DNA from: Sphagnum magellanicum
Lineage: Eukaryota; Streptophyta; Sphagnopsida; Sphagnales; Sphagnaceae
DNA: 64,000 nucleotides
Direction: 5' to 3'
NCBI GenBank assembly: GCA_021904315.1
Contig: CM038919.1
Span: forward strand, 1 to 64,000
The notes under the pieces are model-generated. The model was given only the letters and a program-made list of their open reading frames with translations. It was not told the DNA's origin and did no database searches. The position numbers and the translations under genes are program-made. Each line of letters opens with the position of its first letter. Position 1 is the first letter of the stretch. Shown here piece after piece: positions 12,571 to 23,994 of this stretch.

Positions 12571-12605
12571 CTTTGTTGTGTTCACAAACACTTATATATT
12601 GGCAT

Positions 12606-15583
12606 ATGGTATTCATGGCTAACTTCGAATGCCCCGAGTGCAACATTTTTTTTTCCGCCTCTCATCAACGTGATGGACATCGCCGATTGGTGCATCAATC
12701 CACTTGTAAGGTTCGCACTGCCATTAGTCGAATTACTGTCCACCGATCCATTGAAGGCAAATTTCCTCGCCCCGTTGATTGCTGCACAAGGGCATTTGAA
12801 CGCAGCGATAAGCTCCAGTGCCATTTCAAAGTGCAACATGTGGAACAAAACAATTCAGCCCTCAATGAGCTCCATGATGACAATGTGCAAAAGGTGATGT
12901 CGATGGGCATGTTAATTCAGCCACCCGTCGAACAAACACCGGAGTTGCTCCGTGATGTTGGCCTTGTTGTTCTCAACATCGTGGATGGCATTCGTCTACT
13001 GTTGTGCAAGGTTTGTGATGTATGTTTGGAGCCGAAGCCTTGCCAAGTGCATAACCACCTATTGGGGCACGACAATCATAGAGCTCCCAAACGGCATCGC
13101 AACGGTGGCCAACATCGTGTGATTACGATCCCACCTCTCACAGATTTTGCACCGTTGTTTGATGAGATTGAATTCACCCAATTGCAAGACCCTCGCCTTG
13201 AAAGGTATACCACATCTCCACCGCAGGAGCTTTTACCTGTGGTCCTAGGTATCATGGTCATCAATGGATATAGATGCAAGGCGGATGGATGTGCGTACTA
13301 TTCCGCTTCCAAGAGGACCATCGCCAATCATCGCCTAGCCAACCATTTTTTCTTACCAGCTAATGCTAGTTACCAACCGTGCCAAGTGCAGCACCTTTTT
13401 AGAAAGGTCGGGCACACTGCCTATTTTGGTGTCGACCACCAAAATATGGAGCTTGTGGGTGACCCGATGGGGCTCCAACTTAAGGAGCAAGTGTGTGCTT
13501 CGTTAGAGGCCCACGAATGTTCGGTATTGAATGTGGCACCAAATCCATCCATTCGTGAGTTAAGTCCATGGCTCAGGGTGTCTCGTTGGCACGCACTAGC
13601 TGTCAACCACATCATTCCAGCTTGTTACAACTCGATGGGAGCCCCCTCGATCCACCTCCCTCAGGTACTTCGACTGTTGAGATTCCGATGATTATTGACC
13701 GACCCAACACCCAGTGTCCGTTGCAATCTGATTGCGCGTCTCTCCTCGCATCGTTCATGTATTCGGTCCCACAGACTCCCGCTCAACCGGCCATCCCGCC
13801 TCCACCTCGAGATCAAACACACGAAGTGCGTGCTTTACGAGCTCTTCGTCGATTTAGCCATGAACAATGGACATGCAAGGAACAAGGCCTGGCTGTGACA
13901 TTAGTGTTGGAAAATAGACTTGACTTATTGGTGGTCATGCCCACTAGACATGGCAAATCAGCCGCGTTCATGATTCCACCCATGGTCACTGGTCGCACCA
14001 TCATCGTGGTGGTACCTCTCAGCATCCTTGTCAGCGAACACGAAGTTGATGCGAGTCGAGCTAGCTTACGATACGCAACCTATGGCACGGACACGATTAC
14101 GTTTGATGATCCTCCGTCCATCTTGTTCGTATCAGTGGAACGGGCAGCAACTCCCAGGTTTGTGGAACTCGCACATACATTGAACCATTTGCAAAAGCTT
14201 CATTGTGTTGTTGTGGATGATGCGCATTTGCTTTTGTCCGATTTCAGACCGGTCATGAAGCGCCTATTGCCGTTGTGGGCCGTGGGGTGCCAACTTGTCG
14301 CATTGACAGCCTCTTTGTCCCCCTCTCAAGAGACCGACCTTAAGATCCTGATGTCCACGTCACTCACCGTCATCCGGATGTCCACAGTGCGCCCGTTGAT
14401 TGGATATGTCGTCGATGAAGTGGTTGATGTCAATGATGAAATCATTCGACAACTTGTTGAATGGGATTGCGATGTGTCTTCCGAGACGGATAGGGCAATT
14501 GTATATTGCTTGACACGACAGTCTGTCGAACGTGTGGCATCGATCGCCAATAACGTGGCATGCGTCAGGACCGCCCATCTTCATGCCCATCTGGATGAAA
14601 ACGCTAAGAAAGCGCAATTACAATCATGGCTTTCGGGCGAAGCTCGGGTTATGGTGGCCACCGGGGTCATTGGGTGTGGGTACAACTACTCTCGGTCAGG
14701 CTGGTCATTCACCGTGGATCTTTTAGGTCTTTTGCTGCTCTGCACCAAGAGTCGGGCCGACTTGCTCGCGACGGTAAACCTGGTATTAGCAGAGTGATTT
14801 CTAGTGCAAAATCTAGAGCTGAAGCTTTGCACATCGATTCATCGTTCGTTGAACCCAATGCTTGGATCACGGACACGAAGAATTGTCGACGACACAACCT
14901 TCATTTGGCTGTGGATGGTCAATCACAACGGTGCAACCTAATTCCAACAACACAATCGTGCGACAATTGTGTACGACAATCGAGGGCGGTGTCACTAGAA
15001 CCCCCCCACCATTGCCGATGCTTAGGGTGCGAGCGACAGTGCTCACCTCCTTCATGAACGAGATTGTACATCCTTGAAGAATTTTCGTCGATTTGCGACT
15101 CCTGATGAACCCAATTGTCTCATGTGCAGTGTTTACGGCAATGCTAGAAACTTGTGTCACCCCAGTAAAAATTGTCCGTTGTTGCTGGATGGTTGTCGAT
15201 GCTTCAAATGTTTGGGATCGCATCCTAGGTCGGATTGCCCTAATTCCATTCCCCGGTCACCTGACAGTTGTCCCAAGTGCCACCTTTTGCACAACGGGCA
15301 AGCGTTAGGCAATGTCCAATTGCACGAAGGAAGGTACGGTGTTGATTGCCCGGGTCAAATTCGGGGTGAACGATACTGCATTCTTCTTTGGGCCATTTGG
15401 CGTCGCAACTCGTCAGACATGCACAAGGCCATGCCGGAATTGAAAGACATCACTCGCGATGAAAAATTGGCTCGATGGATGGGACTGAAGGCCTTGGGAC
15501 GATCTATCACCAACTTCACACGATTGGTAGATGCGTGCATTCGAATGCTGGAGCAAGACAATCATAGAAAAATACAATTCTAG
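12606..15583 (+). pseudogene. Telomere-linked RecQ-like helicase with OrsD-type zinc fingers (frame-broken)
   Basis: Four adjoining open segments (12606-13650, 13640-14690, 14690-15000, 15026-15583) read as one protein of about 980 residues with three frame changes. The N-terminal part has C2H2-type fingers: CPEC with H-x4-H at about 12627-12690, CKVC with H-x3-H, and CKADGC with H-x4-H near 13270-13340, spaced as in fungal OrsD/DUF3505 proteins. The middle has superfamily-2 helicase motifs: FSHEQW as a Q/0-like motif, TRHGKS (motif I), VVDDAH (motif II), ALTASL (III), ARVMVATG (V) and QESGRLARDG (VI, in the shifted frame), most like RecQ. The tail is Cys-rich (CLMC, CFKCLGSH with a following Cys, CPKC). 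ATG at 12606 or 12615 is the likely start. This order matches fungal telomere-linked helicases, and it lies 12.6 kb from the telomere. Family assignment is by motif only. Confidence 0.8.
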
Positions 15584-15819
15584 GATTAAACCCATATGTC
15601 CAAGGACTGTCGGCTGTGTTGTATTACTTATGCCTCCTTTCGTTGTGGTTGACATCTTCGTGCAAGTTTTTTAGGGCTGCAACAGCAACGAATGGAAGGC
15701 GGTGTGCAAGAAAGGCTGGCATCAGAATCACTAGAGCTTGATGAAGTTGCACTACAGTAAGGGTCACTAACGACTTCATCCTCCTCCGCATAGACTTGTA
15801 CGTGTCGCTCAAAGCTATA

Positions 15820-16233
15820 TTATGCTTGTTTCCTTGGTATTTTACCCCTCCCTAGCTCCGTTTTCATCTCCTGCTCTGTTGTATTCCATAGCAGCTCCTC
15901 CCACTCCTTACTAGTTTTGGTTCTAGGGCTTGCATCCGCTAGTACCCCCTTTTGTGGGTATACTTCCAAGTCTACTGCAGGTTGTAGATTGTTTGGATTC
16001 AGTTTTCTGAACTGACATTTTTCTTTGCTCCATCCACTCTCTGTCAATTCCTCTTTCGCGGTGCATTGCCTTACACACATTGTGAAGATTGTTTCGGAGG
16101 TGTGAAGATTGCCGTCGCATATTGTAAAGCTCCGTGTACGATTTGTACAGGTTCGGGTTTTGTTCGATTTGTGTCTTGCTGTTTTCAACCAATGTTCCCC
16201 CCTGGGGTAATAATAGAACAAGTGGTCGAGCAT
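15820..16233 (-). CDS. Possible hypothetical ORF, 137 aa
   Basis: An open frame whose C-terminal half is charged (KEELTESGWSKEKCQF, KTSKEWEELLW) and does not look like random AT-rich DNA. I recognise no domain. It overlaps another minus-strand frame, and no splice pattern could be settled, so it may be an exon of a decayed gene or chance. Confidence 0.2.
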   Translation of the reverse strand: MLDHLFYYYPRGEHWLKTARHKSNKTRTCTNRTRSFTICDGNLHTSETIFTMCVRQCTAKEELTESGWSKEKCQFRKLNPNNLQPAVDLEVYPQKGVLADASPRTKTSKEWEELLWNTTEQEMKTELGRGKIPRKQA

Positions 16234-16239
16234 GAAGGA

Positions 16240-17940
16240 GCTTCACCGAACTATGGTGTCCAATGCGGTGCGGAGAGTATTGAAGATCAGTCATGTCTAT
16301 GTTCGTGTTGTGTGGTTTCTTGGAATGGGGGACGTCCACGGAAAAGTCACATAGTAGGTATATTGTTAATTTCGACGGTTTTCCCATTTCCCATGAGAAA
16401 TGAACGCTGTGCTCCAGCGTCGATGGCTCCCAACTCCTGGCGGTTTGAGGGTTTCCTATTGGTTTTCGACTATGACTACTATGGAGTCTACATTTTCGCA
16501 GCCGATAACCATCTCCTTGGCATGTGACCGGCTTGCAAGCAACTTTATTTTCCAGGGCATCTACAAAACCACAATTGGTGGTATTGTGTTACATGGACTC
16601 CTAACCTCATGTTTTCTTGTTGGTTGTGCATTGATTGTTTCTTGAACAATTGGAATTTGGTGGATCAGTTCAGCAAACTGCTTTCCAGTATCACTTGAAG
16701 TTTTAGTTTTGAAAGTTCCTGAAATCACATTCTAAAACGGAGTCCTACATGTTGTTGCTCAAGGACCTTGAACCGTTTGAAGGTTTGTCTTTTGCAGATT
16801 GCCTTTGCATCAACTGGATTCAAACTCTATGCGTCCAATTTATGAGGTACAAAGCATAAGATTTTTTTGTCGAAGAGATAACAGTGTTGTTGAAATTCTA
16901 TGGCAATTTTTCAGCATGTCATTTGTCGTTGGCTATTCTTTCTTATGGTGCTTCCAGACTCAGGAATTTCAAGTATTGTTCTTGACGATGCAAGATTTTG
17001 GATGTTGGCCTCCATTTCTTTCTGTGTACCATTGTCTGAACATGGGTCTTGCCTAGGGTCTAAAGATTTGTGTTATTTTGATCATATGAGAGTAGTTCTT
17101 TGTTTAAGACTCGACTAATGTGTACTAATCATATCAGCAAATCCAATCACTTAATGGGCAAAAACCAGATGAATAGAATATTATGTATTGTTTTCTCACC
17201 ACCTTTCATGTTTTTCCCAAATAATGTGTAGAGTCTGACTTCTAGGGTGGTACTGTATGTGTGTCTAAGGCTAGGCGACAGAGTCTACAAATTGACTCTC
17301 TATTGTTTGATTGGGAATTCAGAGAAGAGCTCAACAATGTGCAACAATGTATGATGTTTGTAACTGCACGAGTTTGTCAGGGATTTTTTCCCCTTGTGTG
17401 AATGAACGGAAAATGCATGCGTGACAGCAACACCGCCATTTGTATGGCAGCTCCCACCATGCTGTTTTTTCACCTATCAATATTTGAAGAGGAGTGCAAA
17501 GCTATTAGATCTTGAGAGCAACAACGCTCTTCTTCTATGTCATGAGAGCCACTTATTCAAGGAGCGAGGATTTTTGGATTCCTCTCAGCTTTTAAAAATA
17601 GAGCGAAATGGCAATTTGCCAATGGATGAGACTACTAAGACTCTTGGTATCACTGAGTGTTACCATATCATGGATTTATGTACAACGACAAGAAGCCATC
17701 TTGATGATCATGGCTGCTAGTTCTGTGAGTTCTTTCTACCTTGCTGACTGGACCATTGTGATACTAATCTATTTCCAAAAGTTTTGGTTCAAATAGCCCA
17801 TTCTATTACATTTGTAAACCAATTGGTGGCATCTCCTCTCAGCAAGTCTCCAATACTTTTTGGTGCTATGATCTAGACTTTGGTTACTGTGCAATATTTT
17901 GAATGTGGAATTTTGATGGCAAAGTCATTGGCCGGTACAT
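16240..17940. other. Region between helicase and hydrolase pseudogenes
   Basis: Several plus-strand frames of 60-150 codons exist but no domain is recognised. A frame at 17421-17720 (containing SAKLLDLESNNALLLCHES) could be an upstream exon remnant of the hydrolase pseudogene. Otherwise nothing is seen. Confidence 0.3.
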
Positions 17941-17943
17941 TAG

Positions 17944-18941
17944 TTGTGGCCACCTTGTGAAGACAAGCGAAGTGTTGAAATGGATGTGGTCTTATTTCGT
18001 GGGCTCCAATTAACTACAAATGACAATGGTGATGCCTGGAGGGGTCATGCCTGGAGGGGCATAGGGACACAACGAGGTCATGATGATGTATGTTGGCCTG
18101 AAGAATGGCTACCAATTGATTTGTGGGAAGTTGTGCGCATTTTTTCAGTTTCATACAATGCACATGTACTAGAAAGCTCCCCTCTTGGTCATGTATCACA
18201 TGTTGCGAATAATGTATACCAAACTCTCATCAATCCTAAGTACAAGTCACCTTTCTTTGATTGTCACAATGTCATGTTTGGGCAAATATAGTGGTTTCAC
18301 TCACAAATATATCAAGCAACTAAAATTTGTGGATTTAAGATTTTGTTGCTCAATCATTGGGTCATCTCTCAATTGTATAGAAAATTTGTACACTTATCAA
18401 TGATAGAATATCGGCCAACTATAGATGGTGTTTCAACACTTCCTGAAACTGAACATATCACAATAATGTATGGTGCAGGGTGAATGGAATCATCCTTATT
18501 GCTGAAATATGCTATGTTTTTAGAGATTGGTGTTAAAAAGCTTGGTTTTGAAAGTGGAAAGGGCCTTGACTTTCTAAAATCTGACAATGTCACGAGGACA
18601 GCTAAAGTGCAGGAATGTGCAACAATTCTTTTGAGCAATGTCAGAGGTGTGCATTCGATGATATATTTCAGTCACACATAAATATAGACTTAACTAATAT
18701 GAAACGTAGAAGTCGATTAGATATTTCCTCGAAGTTCAGTATAGCAAATGAATATGTTTTGTGCGGGTATAAATGGCATCATCCTATTGTGTTAATTGGC
18801 CATAGTTTTGGAGGGTTGGGGTCGAAGAGCTTGGTTGTAAAATTGAAGAGGAAATCAACCATCAGAAATCGTATTAATTCCAAGCTTGCATGTACTTGTT
18901 CATTGTTAGTCGTTCAATGCCTCTTACGAAACCGAGGATAG
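17944..18941 (+). pseudogene. SERAC1-like alpha/beta-hydrolase pseudogene, rearranged
   Basis: The first segment (17944-18240) reads DVVLFRGLQLTTN, then CWPEEWLPIDL, then RIFSVSYNAHVLESSPLGHV, the characteristic start of the SERAC1-like lipase/esterase domain common in some plant multigene families. A later segment in another frame (about 18770-18860) has HPIVLIGHSFGG, the GxSxG nucleophile elbow, followed by SKSLVVKLKR. A fragment normally found after the elbow, ECATILLSNVRGV, lies before it (about 18610-18660), so the order is scrambled or two copies are merged. A 15-bp direct duplication around TGCCTGGAGGGG (18030-18060) adds to the damage. No continuous frame remains. In intact members the domain is an esterase-like module, in some plants fused to other domains. 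Confidence 0.65.
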
Positions 18942-20640
18942 GATAGAAGAATAGAAGAAAATGCATTGGCACAAATTGAAAAAAATAGGGGAAAAAATAT
19001 AAATGATAAAAAAAAAAAAAAAACAAAGCAAAGAAGAGATAAAATTGGGAAATATGGCCCAAAAAAAAAATCCAGTAAGAAGAGGAAAAAAATAATATAA
19101 AAAAGGAGAGAAAAAGGAAACCCCCCCCCCCCTCCTTAAAATATAAAGAAATGTAAAACTAGGAAATATAATAAAGATCAAAATAAAAAACATTGAGTAA
19201 GAAGAAGAAAAGAATAATATGAAAAGTAACAATTAAAGAAAATAGAAAAATTAAAATTAAAATAAAAGAATGGAGGATGGAAACAAGGGGGGGAAATGCC
19301 CATCTAAGAGGACTTCACGGCCTATTAGGTATATGGTAATGATGACATTTGGTGGGAAAAATAAAAAAATAAAAAAATCAAGGCCCATGAGTGGTTAGTA
19401 TTTTGAAAATGGCTACTTTTAACCACTGGCCCCACCTTCTCCCATTATGAATTTGTAAAAAAAAATCAACCCCCTCCCCTTCCTTAACCATTCAACACCC
19501 TAAAAAAAGATTTAAAAATAAAATAAACCCCCCCCCCCCCCTCCCATCCCCCTTCAACATATTTTTTTGAAAAAAATCCTGACCCTCCTACCCACTCAAC
19601 AATGAAAAAAAAAAAATTCGAAAAAAACATGGGCCTTTCCCTTCCTCCTTCCACATGTCAAATGAAGGAGAAAAATAAAACATAAACTTGAACCCCCCCC
19701 CCCTCCCCCTCAATAGTAAAAGAATTAAAAAATAAATAAATCAAGGCACACCCCTTCCCCCTGAACAATGAATATAACTAATAAAACAATTCCTCTCGCC
19801 CTTCTCAATAGTAAAAAGTAATTTATGAAAGTTACAAGCAATAAAAAAAGTAACATGTACATTGCCACGTATTGGATATCAAAGTTTAGCTTAGTTTAAT
19901 TAAGTTTATATTATTTTAGCTTAGATTTAATTAATTAAACCAACCCTAACCCCCCCCCCCCCCCCTTATGAACTTGTAAAAAAAAAAAAACCCTTTCATC
20001 CCTTTTCAACATAGAAAAAAAAAACTCCCTCCCATCCCCCTTTAACATATTAAAAAAAAAACCCTTGACCCCCTGTCCCTAGCCACTCCATGATGAAAAA
20101 AAAATAAAAATTAAAATCATCCCTTTCCCTTCCTCCTTCCACATGTCAAATGAAGGCCAAAAAAAAATTTACCTCCACCCCCCTCCCCCTCAACAGTAAA
20201 AAAAAGAAAAAAAAAAATTAACGTGCACTTTTAAACCCTAAACCCTTTCCTCCGTCCCATAATGATTTTGGAACCCTAAATTACGCCTTCCCCTCTCTAG
20301 CCTCTCCACAACGAAAAAAAACATTTCCAAAATAAAAATGTACCCCTTTCCCCCCTCTTCCTTTCACCTTTTCATATATCTAGGGGGAAAAAAAACATTA
20401 ACCTCCACCCCCCCTCCCCCTCAATAGAATAAATAAATAAATAAATAAAAATCAAGGTGCACCCTTTCCCCCCTCGCACAATGAATACAATATAAACCCT
20501 GGCCCTTCTCAACAGTAAAAAGTAATTTAAGAAAGTTACAAACAGTAAAAAAAGTAACAAAAAGTAACAAACTTTACCCCTGTTTTAGCAGTAAAAAGTA
20601 ATTTATAAAATTTACGAGCAGTAAAAAAAGTAACAAAAAG
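18942..20640. repeat. C/A-rich, G-poor low-complexity tract with diverged tandem units
   Basis: Strong strand asymmetry: long A and C runs with few G or T on the plus strand, including C runs of 10-15. From about 19430 onward at least three diverged units (roughly 19430-19860, 19955-20215, 20225-20560) share CCTTCCTCCTTCCACATGTC, CCCTCCCCCTCAAYAGTAAA and AAAAAGTAATTTA. Poly-Lys or poly-Phe ORFs here are composition artefacts. Confidence 0.85.
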
Positions 20641-20647
20641 TGAAAAA

Positions 20648-20883
20648 GGTCAACAAAAAAAGCCCCGCACCGCGCTAAAACAGCCCCGCACCACGCTCCC
20701 TTTTTGGTGGTCAAACAGCCCCCAGCCCCGCGCATTGCGAACGTAGTGCGCAGATCATATGTATAGGTCAACAAAAAAAGCCCCGCACCGCGTTAAAACA
20801 GCCCCGCACCACGCTCCCTTTTTGGTGGTCAAACAGCCCCCAGCCCCGCGCACTACGAGCGTAGTGCGCAGATCATATGTATA
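20648..20883. repeat. 118-bp GC-rich tandem pair
   Basis: Two near-identical copies, starting at 20648 and 20766, of a unit with GCCCCGCACCGCG, CCCCGCACCACGCTCCC, a GGTGGTC stretch and GTAGTGCGCAGATCATATG. It abuts the inverted composite unit. A diverged inverted relative is at about 61090-61250. Confidence 0.93.
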
Positions 20884-21505
20884 GGGTTAATTATTAATGA
20901 GTTTGAAAGTTTCAAGGTGACATACCCCCCCATTTTCATGTGTTCTGAAGCTAATGGTGGTGTTATTTTTGCTTAAAAGTGTAAGGTTTGGAAGATATTG
21001 AAGATTTGGGGTTTTGGGGTTACAGGGGCATTTTGGCCTAATTTTGAATTTTTTTTAGGGATTTGGAGGCGACCTACCCCCCATTTTCAAGTGTTTTGAA
21101 TCAAATGGTGCAAAAATATTTCCCTAATCTATCACCATTTGAAAGATATGGGGGGTTTGACTTTTGAGTCCCTAGTTGACTTTTCCTGTGCTGTCACATA
21201 ATTTGAATGTTTGGACATGGTTTAGGGTTTAGGGTTTAGGGGTGTTCCCACCAAAATTGGGTTTTTTTTTAGGGTTTTGAAGTGACCTACCACCATAATC
21301 TATCACCATTTGAAAGATATGGGGGGTATGAAATTTCAGGGGGGCCGGATAGATGAGGGCATAAAGGGTTAATTATGATACATGTTGAAAGTTTTGAGGT
21401 GACCTACCCCCCCATTTTCAAGTGTTTTGAAGCTAGTGGTGGAGTTTTTTTGCCTAAAAGTGTAGGGTTTGGAAGATATTGAAGATTTGGGGTTTTTGGG
21501 TTACA
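20884..21505. repeat. Inverted copy of the telomere-linked composite unit
   Basis: The composite unit of 2.9-6.3 kb appears here in opposite orientation: GTGACCTACCCCCCCATTTTC, GGGGGGCCGGATAGATGAGG and GGTGTTCCCACCAAAATTGG follow a TTTAGGG tract (about 21221-21243). The unit boundary again coincides with telomere repeats. Confidence 0.9.
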
Positions 21506-22818
21506 TGCAATATTTAGGTTGTCTAAAGTATTAAATAACTTTGATAAAACATTAATAACATTGACAAAAACTATAAAATCTTGTGTGAACACTTGTCAAA
21601 TTTTTCACAAATCAAAATTATTTGTTTGAAAATACATAAGTATGCCATGTGAATAAATCCCATAAGGTTGAAAATAATTCAAAAAACATTAATTTCATAT
21701 GGGTAGTTGCATATTTTGTATTGGTAAAAGGATGTTCAAAGAGTATAATCCCAATATATTTCCTCCATGGTGAAAGTTGTTGTCATAATAACATCACGTC
21801 ATTTTTAATTACAAAATCAATGTGACTTCACTTATTCAATTAGTTATTTTCAGTAATAAATATTCATTGTGATTGATTTTTAGTTGCCAAATGTAGTTGC
21901 AAAATGCAATTTTTCTATTAATGATAATAGTTTAGGTTTTTCTTTTCCATTTTCTTACAATTGGAGCATTTAAGACCCTTCACCCAATTTAGTGTTTTCC
22001 TTGGCATGGCAATGAAAGAATCGTTATCATTTTTCATGTCATTCCACCCCCTCACTGATGTGTTGTACAAAATAATCACTTGATTTTGGTGCCAAAAAAT
22101 GAAAAGGACATGATGAATGGAAAAGAAGAACACATGAAAAAAATAAACATACATGTTTTGTAGAATTTTCAACCTTGTTATTCAACATTTGCAAAAGAAT
22201 TGGAAAAGATCTAGCCATGATAACACGAATGTCCAAGATGTGTGTTTACACCTTCCTATGGATAAACACCTCCCCTCCCATAAATAAAACTCCAAAAAAA
22301 TACTTGGGACAAAGTTCAATAATCACACATTATGGCATCTTGCCACATGGCATGCCATGTTAGCATCACAAAATCATGAATTGTATTTATTCACTAAAAA
22401 GTTGCAATTTTTTAAAAATATAACTATATATATATATATAATATTTGCATTAAAAATCATCAAGTTGTCATATCAACTACAATTGCAAAACCATGGCACC
22501 ACAATGTCTTTTGCAACTATGGTCATTAACATGACCATGTAGTTACAATTGTAGTTGACAAAAACATTAATCATTTTGTTAACTAGTCATAAAACCCAAA
22601 ATGTGTTGTAGTGTCCTAAGCACTTTGCAAAGGAAGGCCAAAGGTTTTGCATAGAGGGCCATATGTGTGCTCTCAAAAGTTCCAACCAAGGAGCACAAAG
22701 ATCCCAAAAACGCATGTTGTAATGTTCGCACCATCTCCAATCCTCAGAATAACATCTTCAGTGGTGATAGATAATAGTATTGTCCACTTTGCTTGCAACC
22801 CACCTTTGTTTGACATAC
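21505..22818. repeat. Segmental duplication, copy 1
   Basis: About 1.31 kb matching 48236-49795 in the same orientation, from CAATATTTAGGTTGTCTAAAG to CAACCCACCTTTG. Both copies retain a minus-strand frame including NDSFIAMPRK and GLKCSNCKKMEKKN, and another with DGVNIAACVFGIFVLVGG at the far end, neither of which I recognise. Likely an old transposon or a duplicated block. This copy lacks the 241-bp insertion of copy 2. Confidence 0.88.
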
Positions 22819-23595
22819 AACACAACTATCACCCAAAATAAAAAAAGACACAACCAACATATGTTCACTACAAATAGACTCCGTTTTCATTACAAAAAAT
22901 TAATACATCAAAATTTGTTGTTAAAACTTAATTATGCCAACATAAAGTCGATTGTAAGAAATACTTAAGGCTCTCCTTTGAAATAAGATTCAATAAAAGA
23001 TTTAAAAAGGTAGTCTTGTTTATACATTGATTATTTATGTACTTTGTGAAATGTATAATGAAACTTGATGGCAAGTAAAGGTTGACAAGCCTACAATGTT
23101 TAGCTGATCTTTTTTGGATGATTAGCCACATTGGGACTAAGTCACAACCTAGACTCCTAAGAGAGCAATGATGGGAAATTTTGGACAAAGGTCGAAAGCA
23201 AAAAAAATCAATTAGACAAACCAATCAAAGATCAAGCAATTACATAAGTTCTATGGCTACATAAATTATTGATGATATTCCTAAAACTGAAGGAAAATAA
23301 AATGGTAGAAATGATATTTTGAAATTGTTTAATTCATAATATGGTTAAGTGGCTCCCATAGAAGGTTTCAAGGAAAGCTGGAAGAGTAAGAGTGCAACAT
23401 TGTAACTTGCCAAGTATAGTAAACCTTCAAAAAAAAAGGCACTTGTATGATTAAATAGGAACCAACTTAATTTGCATAACAAATCAAGGTCCAAAGATGA
23501 GATTCTTGCAAGTAGTTGATTGGTTTTCCTCAACAGTTATCATGGTTTTCGACCATTTTATTTATGCCATTTGACTCATAGGATTAGGTTGCAAA
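22819..23595. other. AT-rich DNA, nothing recognised
   Basis: No domain or repeat structure was recognised. Open frames here are short and lack coding character. Confidence 0.5.
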
Positions 23596-23599
23596 ATTA

Positions 23600-23700
23600 C
23601 AAGTGTAGTTCGACCCCGAGGAATTAATGGTTTTTTCCAATCAATTGAGGTTCCGCCCTCACCACCCCCATGAGGATGATCTATGGGATTCATGGAGCAA
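23600..23700 (-). pseudogene. rpl2: Nuclear plastid DNA fragment: rpl2 3' part
   Basis: Reading the minus strand gives [14 protein letters not shown], then IDWKKP and PRGRTTL. Plastid ribosomal protein L2 carries [13 protein letters not shown] and IGRKKP near its C-terminus; the mitochondrial form differs after GGGEGR. The fragment is short and degraded (Gly-to-Asp, Arg-to-Trp changes) and lacks the final residues. A possible preceding piece lies near 23810. It is a plastid DNA insertion, not an expressed gene. Confidence 0.7.
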
Positions 23701-23994
23701 AGCATGTAATTTTCATAATTACATTATTTTTTGAAAACATTCTACTAGTTGAGTTGACAACTTCCACTTTCGACCAAAATTATAGGCAACTTTATGGATT
23801 CTAACTTATTAGATGGCCTTTCCATCCACTCATGTTTTAGTTAGATTATTAGTGGCATTAGATAACTCAAAGGGGGAAAAAGAAACACGGTATTACACAT
23901 GTTTAATCAATTTTAAGTAATACAATTATTACCATAACAAATTTTAAAGGAAATACAAAAACTTGGTCTTCTTCACATTCATTCTGGGTGTAAA

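Noticed and set aside
18874..19232. Phe/Lys-rich frames
   Set aside because: Consequence of the A/C-rich low-complexity tract.
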